This document shows positions 53,221-64,000 of a DNA stretch of 64,000 nt, piece after piece. A program made the translations under genes and the position numbers. Source of the stretch: Oreocharis arfaki (Eukaryota > Chordata > Aves > Passeriformes > Paramythiidae); contig VZRR01012436.1 in the NCBI GenBank assembly GCA_013398015.1, positions 558,001-622,000 on the forward strand, given 5' to 3'. Each line of letters starts with the position of its first letter. Within the stretch, counting starts at the first letter, position 1. Under the pieces are notes generated by a model. The model did not search any database. It worked only from the letters and a program-made list of their open reading frames with translations, and was not told the origin of the DNA.

Positions 53221-56200
53221 CTAAGGACATAAAGCCACACGTTAGGCTTCCCACAACTTTTACTCTGCTCATTGATCAAAGAAATGCTTGGCTGGACGGA
53301 TGCCTCACAGTCCCTCACAGAGCCGACGAGGGAGTCTGGGAAGGAAACAGCTCCTCTTTTATCTGCTTAATAAAGTGAAAATTAAGAATATGCCAGAGAG
53401 GTGAATTCTGTAGGTGTTAGTGGGCGCCTGTTCAGTCCTCAGCACCATTAAAGAAACTCTGCATGTCATCTGAGAGATGAAGGTCAGGAATTGCTTTAAA
53501 GTCACAAAATAGCTCAAATAACTGGTCTGGAAATAGGCAGTTGATTGAAGCCTGATTACTTACCTGTTGTGAATTGGAAGACCATAAAAAGAAAAATCAG
53601 GATTTTGCAAAAACATGTTCAGTATTTGGATTCTTGAACACAAGTAAATTCGGCTCTATTTTGTGTTCTGTTCTCTTCCTGGCTTAAAGCACTGTGCTCT
53701 GGGGTTTTGTGCACATAGCCCACATCCACCCAGAGCACCCCAGCTCTGTGTGAATGAACCGAGTTCTGATCCAGCAAGTGGCCGTATGTGAGCCCAGGCT
53801 GAGCATTTGCATGTTAAATGGAGACTGAGACCTGCCAATCCAGCTCCCAGTGGTTTCCAGGGTGGCTGTTTGATATTTATTATTACAAAAAGCAAAGCTT
53901 GGAAACACCAGCAGAAGCACACAGCCAGGAAACTTAACATGAAGCTTCTGGCATGGTTTCAACTGGTTTTGTTTAAACTGGTGACTTTTAAAAACAACCT
54001 TGTGCCATGGCTTGTCACATACAAATATGATCGAAGTTGCTGATCATGCACACCGTGTCCGAGAAGCTCTCACTCCTCGGGGATAAGGCAGTACCAATAC
54101 CTGCAATTAGCAGGGCTATTTGCATGATCAAGGGCTCCTTGGATGGGTTTGCAGGATCATGAACTAAGAGGGGCATTAAGCAGTGCCAGCTGCAGGGAGT
54201 GGCACTGGCAGGAGCACTGATAACAACAGGAAAAATGGATCAGAGACTGGCTTGGAAGTTTTCCTAAAAACATGACCCCAGTGGGAGCCTCGCCCTGAGG
54301 TTGGGGGGTACCCACACACCCCAGCTGGGCTTCCAACCCCGAGATGTTCTTTATCATCCATGCACATGTCCCACTGCACAACGGGATCAAAGCAGCCCAG
54401 GGCTGTGGGAGCCCTGGCCACAGCCAGGGGTTGGATTAGTGCAGTGCTCTGGAGAAACACAATCCCAAGTAATTTCCTCTACCTCTGATAACTTCATCTG
54501 GATGCTACAGGTAATGCACTGCATTTGTGGAGCTGTGATCTGTACGGTCACCAAACTTCGAGGATTATTAAATCAGCTAAAAGTCGTTATAAACACACTT
54601 ACAGTGCAGTTTCAAGTTGGTTTTATAAATCTCTGAAGTTAATACAGTAATAAATACTGCAGAGCCAAAATTTCCCTTTTCTGAAGATTAATCACACAAT
54701 TATAATGTCTCTTCCTAGAAAATCTTAACCAAGTCTGGCAAAAGTACAGTTTGAAATGTGATTTCTAGTAATGCATGATCTTAGTTTTATTTATAAAGAG
54801 GCATGGACCATTCTGTACAGCTTAATAAAAACCACATTAAAATACAGTAAAAACTTAATACAAGCTCAATTCCTTCATATCCAAGTAAATAAATCTGAAA
54901 AAAGGGAATATGAAAAGAGACAAGGAACATTTGTATTAGTAAAATCAAGAAAAACAATTATTTTAAACAGTCTTCCTTGCTCTCTTTGAAATTGAATATA
55001 TCCTTGGCTTACTTAAACAGCAAGTGCTTTGTGTGTGCATTTATGTATCTGCAGTGCTCTGTAATTAAAAAGCCAGACAATAAATTGTAGGAAAATAAGT
55101 GTGTTTTGTATTTATAAATACACATATATGATCATTTATAGCCTTGAGTCTCAGCGTGAACTCCCTGAACTGAAATTCAGACACAAATACAGAAAAATAT
55201 GCATTTTTCCTCCCAATTGCAGCATTAAAATTACAATTCTGTCATTGTGGATGGGCTATTTATAAATGGGGACAATTAAACAGCATTATTTCTAGTCTCT
55301 TTTGACAAAGTTTGGGGAAGAATGACACTGACTCCTTTCCCGAGGAAGGTACCTGAATTAGAATGCCAGGGCTGTTCCTTGCAGCAGCAAAGTCCTTCCT
55401 TTGGTAATGAGTAATGAGGGATGTCTTCCCTCTCCTAACGAAGGCAATGAGTCATTGTAGAGCTGATTGTTGTAGCAAAATGTAAAGGGGGAAAAGGAAA
55501 CTTTCTGGAAGCCTCTGCCACCCATTACAGCCCTTATTTATTTATACATTTCCAGAAGACAACCGAGATGGTGCCACAATCGGGTTTTATTACTTTTTAT
55601 TACTCTAAGTTAATTCTCATGGAAGATTTCATTTTTGAAGGCTCCTACACACATTGAATTGCAAATATAAATGAGAAGTTAAAATTGCATCTGGACATGC
55701 AAGTCTTATGGAATTGTGCTGGAAAAAGCACCTTAATTTTACAATTCCCTAACTTGACAGTGTGTGAAGGGGGAGTCCATCCCTCCCAGCTACTTTACAG
55801 TCGGAGTCAGTGAAGCAGAAAGATTCTGTAATGTAAAACTTTAATATTTATTTAGGAACTTGCTGATGAACATTTCTGATAAGCAATTAGTTTTCAATTT
55901 CCAGGACTACAAAAACTGCTGAAGTTGACACACCTCTGTATTACCTCGTGTTACAACCACAGATTCCTAATTAATGAACAAAGTCCTGGTTTCACATGCA
56001 TGGTGTAGAAATTAGAAAGACAACTATCAGAAGAAGTCGTTGAAGCTGCAGGAAACAGTTCTATACATAAACTCTATTGCCTGGATACCAGGGAATTATC
56101 TGCCAGCCCGAGGCTGTGGTTCACAATTGCAGACACTGGTATAAAATTACACTTCCAAGACCTTTTTAAACAATGTTCTGGGGGTGAATTGTAAATGAAA

Positions 56201-56830
56201 TCTACATAACTTATATAAAATTGTAGTTATCCACTGGACATGGGCAAAAGATTTGCACTGTCTTGCAGTAAGGCAGAGCCCAGGTAAGAGCAGAGCCCAC
56301 TGTGGCTTTAATTCAGTCTGTGAAACAGCAGCCACAAACCCTCCATGGCGCAGCACGGATTTGAGGTATTGGATTTCTGCAAACACTGCCTACTCTCCAG
56401 TGGGAATCCCTTTGGACTGCTCTGTACTTGGCACTTAGTTAACAGTCCCAGGAGTGGCTTCACTCCCTTTCCCCTGCACCAACCTCCTTTGCACGCACAG
56501 TGGGGAGGAAAATCAGCCCTAAGGGCCTGAATTGCTGTGGGAAACACAAACTGGGCTGAACTCAGCCCACCAGAGCAGTCACAACTGCTTTGTTCCAAGG
56601 GACAACCACACAGGAGAGTTGCTCCAAACTCTTGCTCCTCATGGGCCCCTCCAGGACAATTTCCTACCAAGTGGCCAAGCACCTGCTGCCTGGGACATGG
56701 GGAATATCTGGGGAAACTCAGCCCACACTTCCCGAGGGTGAAGTCATTGGGTTGGGCAGGGATCTTCCAACATGGAGCTGCAGATAATCTTGATAAAAGA
56801 AAGCAGCAGGGGGAGAGGTAATGGAGGGAG

Positions 56831-57090
56831 AGAATCACAGAATCCCAGAATGGTTTGGGTGGGAAGGGACCTTAAAGCTCATCTTGTTGCACCCCCTGCC
56901 ATGGGCAGGGTCACCTTTCACTATCCCAGGTTGCTCCAAGCCCTGCCCAGCCTGGTCTTGGACACTTTCAGGGATCCAGGAGCAGCCCCAGCTTCTCTGG
57001 GCAGCCTGTGCCAGGGCCTCCCCACCCTCACAGGCAAAAATTTCTTCCTCATATCCCATCTAACCCTGCCTTCTGTCAGTGGGAAGCGGT
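56831..57090 (-). mobile_element. CR1 LINE 3' end fragment
   Basis: Begins on the plus strand with AGAATCACAGAATCCCAGAA, the reverse complement of the CR1 terminal repeat, then TGGGTGGGAAGGGACCTTAA, CCATGGGCAGGG and CTTCTCTGGGCAGCCTGTGC. Only the 3' UTR is present. Same orientation as MEGF11; passerine-type sequence. Confidence 0.9.
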
Positions 57091-60000
57091 TGATAGAAAC
57101 CTGTGTCTGGCTTACATGGAGCAGCTTCAAGTTTTGCCAGGTGAAGTCAGTTCTTTGTATGCAAATTCACAACTCAAACTGTGATGGATTAATCCAACAT
57201 CCACACAAGCACCAGGAAAAGGAACAAGAAAAAGAAGAGGAAAAAACCTCCCAAGCCGTATAACTGGGATGGGAGGCATCTATTAAAGAGCTCCTCCCCA
57301 GGCTGCTTTCATTAGTAATCTTCAGTGGCTTCAAGAAAGTTTGTCAAAGTAATGCAGATTTAGTGCTGCCTGTAACTACACCATTCTGAAGGACTTTGGA
57401 GGGTGAAATTCCTAAAAGCCAGACATAAGTAGAATTCCCTTTTTTCCCTCTCCAGCTTTGCAATTGCACTTGTGCTTGGGGATTACGTCTCTGGCTCTTA
57501 ATAAAGCTGCCATTGTTTCTCTGCTGTGTCTCTGGATAGTTGGAAACTAATACTCCAAACACAATAGAAGAGCAAAAACAGACAGACTAAATGAGAACCA
57601 GTGGCCTAGTTTTGACCACTGCTATCCCCCTGACAGTAGCCTCTGCAGCAGTGCCTGCACATTGCCCAGCATCTAATTATTTTTCAGGGATGTAGGAATT
57701 TGATAAATTATAGGATGTAGTTCCCTTCCCCCCACGTACTTTAATTTTACATCTACCAGTGTATAACTGTAATTATTTCTCTGAATAAGATCTTCAGCTT
57801 TTTTTTTCCTCTCAATAGTCTCAATCTAAAGACAGATGCAACATCAATTAGGAATGACAGGAATGATTTCAGCAGACATTTGAATCCAACACAAACATTG
57901 TGCTCTCCTCCACCTGTCTTTCAACATGACGTGAAGTCATAATAATCTCTTATTTCTGGCATTTGAATAGCTTTGGAAAGAACTGCTTTTTATGCAAAAA
58001 TAGGCACTGGATTTATGCAGGCAATGCCGTGGAGGCCTGAGGTTTGGTGAGTCACGCTTGGCTTTGATGTGGAATGCTGGTGGCTCGTGTCTCTGGCAGG
58101 ATAAATCCTTAGTGGTGGTTTGTATCTGCTGACAGGGTGCCCCACAACAGAGCAAACACCCTCCAGGCGATGCTGCAAGGCTGGTTTGGGTGGGTGGGTG
58201 CGGGGAGGGGCCAGCAGCCAGTTGAGGGTACTGGAAACAGGTCTGGGAATGTCTCACTGGATGTGATCTCTGGAATGGGCTGCTCCCTCGGGCACACCCT
58301 CCCTCTGGTCTCTGTCCCACAGGACTGTCCTGCCTGCAGTGATCCCGTTGGCAGCATCCCATTGGCAGCATCCCAGCTCCCACCCAGCCCAGGTGGCCTT
58401 GCCAGGGGCAGAGCCAGGGGCCACCGAGGTCACCGTGAATCCTGCCTTGGCCTCCTAATTTGTACATTTATTTCTGATAATGATTTCTATAATCATACAT
58501 TCATGTTTTCTTCAACCTCATTCTCTTCTCTTTCCCTGGTACTCTTATTGCTGTTACACTTCTGTTGTCTCTATAAATTCTATTTAAATTGTATTGGAGA
58601 TTAGTCCATGTGCTTTCCTAAGCAGAGACTCTTTTGCTGCTTCAGTCTCTAATAGGTAAAAGACAATTCACTAAGAACACAAGAGAGAAGTGTCCAAGCT
58701 GTGGATCAGCTGCTCAAAAGGGCTATCACAGAGCACAAACAAGAGTTCACAAAGAATTCTTGATGCTTTTCTATCGCTCTTTGCATCTTTATATTTATTC
58801 CCACCTGAGGCAAACCCTGAAGTATTTGACTCAGAGCCAGTCAGAAGCACCACAGCACAATTCCTGATAGCTCAGCATTTAAGAATGCTGAAGAATGAGA
58901 AAATCAGTGTGGGGAGGGCAGCAGATAGAAGAAAACATAAAGGGATCTCTCATAAAATTAAATGGAAACATTAAGAATTGATGGCTGCTCATCTAGTCTG
59001 CAAATAAGCTATTTTTGTTTTTATATAGTGAAACTACTCAGCAGAGAGAACAGAAGCCACACTCACATTATCTATGAATTTCTGTGGTGTTCTCAAACGC
59101 TTTTTTTCACTGATTTTCTTTTTCCAAATTGGTGCCATGGAGCCCTTCCTTCTCTTGCTGAGCATCGTTCACCTGCGGGTTTGGAGGGGCAACTCCTGAG
59201 TGTAACAGCCCATCAGTATAAATGAAAGCTCCATGATCTGGTCCTAAAAAATGAAGAATAAGCCCTTCCCTGCAGCCAGTGAAAAATTCTAAATTGTCCC
59301 TTCTCTCATCTGTGCAGGGGCAATTTATGCACCCATTAACGTAAGTGTTTTTCTGCAAGTAATGCACTTAGAGCCTAATGCACCTCTGTGGAGCTCTAAT
59401 CCTACCCCTATTTTTAATTATCTGGAGATATCTCCAGATATGAATCACTCAACCCAGGGAATTTATGCAATAAAAGCTTTTGAGGCAAGAGACCTACCTC
59501 ACAAGAAATTAGGTAAGTCAAAATGTTTGCTAAAATTAAGGATGATCTGGTTCCCTTTGCTCCAGGGTATTCTCCAGGGTGCACTATTGCAGGGGAAGAG
59601 TTGCCCTGGGCAGGCAGGGCAGACCTGCAGAAAATGGTGCTAAAAGGAGTCAAGCCCTATACAGCCCTGCTTCATCTTCAGAGCTTTCCTATTTCTCAAA
59701 TGCTGGGAACAGTTTCAGGCCAGGAGGAAAGAGAAACCTGGGAAAGATCCAAGGTGACCACGAGCAGGCAAACAGGAGGAACTGGTAACTGGGAAAACCT
59801 GGATTGTTTTCCTGCTGGAAATGTTCAAGCCCCTGAACTAAACCATGAGTGAAGAACAGCTGAGCAAGAGCTGGGGCTCAACCAAGCCTTTCGGGGTCAA
59901 TGACGTTGAAATTGCAAATTTTCTTCTTAGTGTGGAAGGGGAAGGAAGATGTTTACAACATCTTTCGCTGCAGAAACTTTCGCCAATAACACATATATTA

Positions 60001-60330
60001 TGGAATCCTAGAATCATGGAATGGTTTGGGTTGGAAGGGACCTTAAATCCCATCTCATTCCACCCCTGGCATGGGCAGGTACTCCTTCCACTATCCAGAT
60101 TGTTCCAAGCCCCATCCAGCCTGGCCTTGGACACTTACAGGGACCCAGGGGCAGCCCCAGCTTCTCTGGGCACCTGTGCCAGCGCCTTCCCACCCTCACA
60201 GGGAAGGAAGTATAAAGAATATTTCTATTTTTTCTAATATCCAGTCTAACCCTACTTTCTGGCAGTGGCAGCCATTCCCCCTTGACCTGTAACTACACCA
60301 TGCTCTTGTAAATAGTCTCTCTCCACTATA
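60001..60330 (-). mobile_element. CR1 LINE 3' end fragment
   Basis: Starts with TGGAATCCTAGAATCATGG, then GGTTGGAAGGGACCTTAAAT, CAGCTTCTCTGGGCACCTG, GGCAGCCATTCCCCCTTGAC and TTGTAAATAGTCTCTCTCC. It reaches slightly further 5' than the copy at 56.8 kb and is closely related to it. Confidence 0.9.
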
Positions 60331-62270
60331 TAAATATATATTTATACACCCCCCCACCCCCTGCCATTTTAGCTTGCGGGCTGTTTGCTGAGCGCTCTTT
60401 CCCTCTCCTCCTCTCACACCCAGCATGCCAACAGGCAGGATTTAGTCTGCTGAAATGTGCACAAATAATTTTTCCCTGCTTCTCGCCCACATATATTTAT
60501 AGGTGACTATTGTACACACAACCAGGCTTAAATATAGAATGTCTCCATATTAAAATGGAAAAGGGTTGGGTACCTCTAGCGTCAAGTCTCATGTTCTTAG
60601 AACCCATTAAATTAGCATCACCCAGGATGCCATCCAAGCTCTATCTTCTCTCAGAAATTTAAAAGCTGTCCTTTATTAAGCAAAATTAAACCCCAAAATA
60701 AATACGAAGATAAACAAACTTGTGTATCTTCTGTGTTTATAAGTCTATTACTGCAATGATTTGCATACATGCTGAAGTTTAGCAGTAGCCTTACTGCAGC
60801 TGCTATTTATAGTCTGAGGGTCTGATCCAACTCCCACTGAAGGAGTGGCAAAAATCCAACTGATTTCACAAAAGGTGAAATATATACAAAATCTGGCACA
60901 GGACAAACACAACTAAACCTCACTCGGATGAAAATCAGGAGCCCCCCAGATACCTGCCAAGGAAGACACAGACATAATTAATGTCAGGACATCAATGAAA
61001 TCTTTGATATAACTTCATAATTCATATTTTTGAAAATTAGCCCTATATCAGCAGGAACCATCCTTAACGGTTCCTGTCAAAGAGAGAATTTTTAAGCACA
61101 GCCTGACATTAAAATCTTATCAACTCACTTGAAATTAAGTCAATGAAAAATTAAAGCTAATTTCTAATAAGCTTATCTTACATTCATAGACTAAAGGGCA
61201 CTTGTCGAATCCAGAGAGTAAGCACACCTTTCACATGGAAAAGATTTTCACACTGGAAAGGCAGAGGCCAGGAGAGAGGCTAAAAGGCACCATTTTAGAC
61301 TGACTCTAGAAATTTATAGTTTTCCTGTTCGTTTAAAGCTAATGTAAGGATACAGAATAATCACAGAAATAAATTATTAATTTAAAAATCTGGGATAAGA
61401 CTGCCAGAAGTGATAAACGCAAAATACGGTATAGATAATGGGATTAGACATCTAGAAAGTGCATGTTTAATAGGAACTTACTATTGCTCCACTCTGATAT
61501 TTTAGGCTCTGTCTTACAAACCAATGGTTTGAAACAGTCTGATGGAAAAAAAAAACGGTCAACCCATGACATTGTGAATTCTAAAACACTCTGGATCTTT
61601 AGCTAAAAAGCTGCAGGTGCATGAAACAAGTCCTAGACTTTTTTCTGGTTTTAAATAGGCATGGAAAACCAGCTCCCAGTTTTATCATCACACAGTTGGG
61701 GTTGATCTACTAATGACAAGAGAATTAATTAGGCTTCGGCCCAGTACAGCTGAGGACAGGATCTGGCCCTAAGATTATAATTTGGATACAGCTGCAATAG
61801 AAGAAAAGCCATATTAATACAAACAAGATGCAATTTATGAAAAGGGTGGGTTTTTTCCTTCAAGAATTTTTCACCTTCTTGCAAAGAACTCGGAGAAAGT
61901 GAAGTTAAAAATACCTTAGAGCTCCCTGTCAAAGTGGTCACTGTTCCTTTAAAATTCAAAAAGGCCTTCCCTTGAGTAACGGGCTTATCAGTTTTCCTGA
62001 ATTAATGTGTCCACAGGAGGCAAGAAACATGTTTCTGTGTTTGAGTGACAGTGCAGATGTCACTGCCAGCGTACAAATGCTCCCAATCCGGCAGCCTCGT
62101 GGCTTGGAGCTCCCCTGGTTTGCGCCCAGCGACACCTCCTGACCTCACCCCTCCCTCAGACCCCACACGTGGAAATCCTACAGCTCCAGACTCCCACAGC
62201 CACTGTGCTGGAGCTCTGGACAGGATGAGAGACAATCAGGGTTTGTGTTGCTGGCAACGTGTGAAAGTTG

Positions 62271-62297
62271 CTGAGGTTTACTGAGGTTTACTGAGGT
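62271..62297. repeat. Short tandem repeat CTGAGGTTTA
   Basis: Two full copies and a partial third of the 10-base unit, head to tail. Confidence 0.9.
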
Positions 62298-64000
62298 AAA
62301 GGACAGTGAAATGTGTATTTTGATTTCCTGTGTAACAGCAGAGAGGGAGGCTGCTCTTATGAGACAGGAACGAAGCCTGAAGGTGCAAAGCACCAAGGTA
62401 ATAACAAGATGTTTGTTCCTCAGCAGCACGCATCATTTGCATACCAGTGTTTGCCATCCTGATTAATTAAGGAAAATCTATATGGGTTTCTTTTGTAATT
62501 AACTGTGGGATGCACACTTTTATGTTTTCCATCTCATATCTACAGGACCAGTCTAATTTTCCCCACATATCTTTGGGATGTTAAAATATAGTGAATAAAC
62601 TTTGGCTTTGGATACCAAGAGAAGCCTCTGGGTACCCCAGCTCAGTGGGGAACTGAGATACCATCGTCACAGAAGCTCTGCAAAAGCAGAGCACCACACA
62701 AAAAAGAGGCAGAACAAGACACAGATAAGACAGCATTTCAGATAAAAGGAATTCAGATAAACAGGATTTTAACTGACCTTAGCATTTAGAGGAATGGAAT
62801 ATATCCCCCTGCAGATCACTTCCCTTTTAATCCCAGTGTAAGAGCTGAAAGGGTAACAAAACACACACTGCCACAATTAACCTGGAGCACGTTGGCTCAT
62901 CACAGGGAGGAGCAGAGCTCGGTGTGAGGAGCAGCCAGGCCTGTGGCTTTCCTTCTGTGCTCTGTCTGGGAGCAGGATATCTGACCAGGAAAATGGATGG
63001 ACTCTGGTCTTGGGGGCAGGATGGGCAATACCTGGGCCTGGCTTCCCAGGGAGTCTAACCTGCCTCTGGTCAAGCACCTCCAGAAATTAGAGGACAGGCC
63101 AGCAGCTCTAATTTAATTATTGAGGGTTTACTGAGGGAAGCAGCTAAGGGCTCCGTAGTTTTAACCTGCTGGAATCTGAGGAAGCCATTTCGGGTACAAA
63201 ATCTGCTGCCAGCAGCTGCCTGAGCAGGGACCAAGCTGAGGGGATTTGCAGTTCATCCTGCATCCCCACAGGGCTTGGCTGGAGCTGTCATGTTCAGAGC
63301 TGCAGCACTGCACCTGGCACAGGAGCATTGTCACCTTGCTCACCCAGCAAGGCCACCAGGGCAGCTGGTCCTTTCCTGTCCGGGTTCAGGGTATTTATCA
63401 AGTGAGAAGAGCCTAACTGAAATGTATGACTTTGTCATTGTCACTTGAGCATTCAGGAGAGGAGGTTGCACATGGGACAGATGAGACTGGTCCGTGCTTT
63501 TCGAGGACCTGTTTGCTTGCAAAGGACTTCCAGGAGCTGCTCCACCACACAGCATTTCTCTGTTTCCATTCCCTCTGTGGATTCAGTGTGTGCAGGATCC
63601 CTAATTAACCAAATGTAATTAGCACTGAGCATTTTCATTTCAACCTGAATGTACATAAAATGCCTGGTGTGTTGGGAGCTCTAAGGGACCTGCGCACACA
63701 CAGAGCTGCAAGCACAGAAGTGTCTGTACCTAAAATGCACAGCACGGGTGGAGAAAGAGATCCTTATTAACCCTTAGAAAACAGCCTGAGCAGTCAAGAT
63801 TTGATCCTCTGAGAGCAAGACTTTTCCTTTTTAACCCAGCACTAGATATGAGCGCCTCTTGTTTGGATTTCCAAGGTACTATTTGTATACATGAGGTTAC
63901 ACATGTGCAACCTGGAGAACTCCATCCAGTGCAAGGCTGAGCCCTCAGTGTCACTGCATCCCACATTCCCTTCCTGTGGAGGGAAATTCAGCTCTGCATG

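Larger units (their letters stand above)
53221..64000 (-). other. MEGF11: MEGF11 intron upstream of EGF-like exon A (runs off right edge)
   Basis: At least 10.8 kb. No further EGF-type cysteine pattern was found on the minus strand. Two CR1 3' ends (56831-57090, 60001-60330), a 22-bp palindrome (59419-59440) and a short tandem repeat of CTGAGGTTTA (62271-62297) are present. Long AT-rich repeat-free stretches (about 54.6-56.2 and 60.5-62 kb) might hold conserved non-coding elements, which cannot be judged from one sequence. Confidence 0.8.

Noticed and set aside
56821..57263. Open frames crossing 56.8-57.3 kb on both strands
   Set aside because: They are translations of a CR1 3' UTR; similar frames recur in the copy at 60 kb.

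Overview
This window is vertebrate nuclear DNA, almost certainly from a bird and probably a songbird. The genes are split by GT-AG introns, coding density is low, and the recognisable interspersed repeats are CR1 LINE 3' ends in the sequence style typical of passerines. There are no operons, CRISPR arrays, phage genes or bacterial signals. Apart from repeats and untranslated tails, the content is parts of two protein-coding genes arranged tail to tail.

Left part, about 1-13025, plus strand: RAB11A, the recycling-endosome small GTPase. Exon 1, with the first 13 codons, lies upstream of the window. Coding exons 2-5 are at 3453-3648, 4373-4566, 5524-5604 and 11340-11479. They join in frame to residues 15-216 of a standard 216-residue Rab11a, with every G-box and the C-terminal CCQNI intact. 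A 3' UTR of about 1.5 kb ends at a strong poly(A) signal at 13001-13006.

Middle, about 13025-14320: the short gap between the two convergent 3' ends. No gene was recognised in it.

Right part, about 14320-64000, minus strand: the 3' half of MEGF11, a single-pass multiple-EGF receptor of the Draper/CED-1/MEGF10 family. Twelve exons are placed at base resolution: six EGF-like exons, one stalk and transmembrane exon, four cytoplasmic exons and a final exon with the stop codon at 17216-17218. Together they give 1641 bases of continuous frame, or 546 residues plus stop. The N-terminal EMI domain and earlier EGF repeats lie beyond the right edge; 53221-64000 is intron with no exon seen. RAB11A beside MEGF11 is, from memory, the arrangement in human and chicken, so the locus is syntenic. 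The two products are not known to share a pathway, and being neighbours is the only link visible here.

Repeats are sparse: three fairly young CR1 3' ends (44290-44914, 56831-57090, 60001-60330), one old CR1 fragment (31681-31995), a TG/TATG microsatellite, a 21-bp minisatellite, a purine-rich tract and several short palindromes.

No convincing undescribed system was found. The most useful leads are a cytoplasmic tail of MEGF11 that seems to lack one exon remembered from the mammalian gene and so reads like MEGF10, an NPSY motif in that tail, and an exon-like open frame of unknown identity inside a MEGF11 intron (30453-30697).
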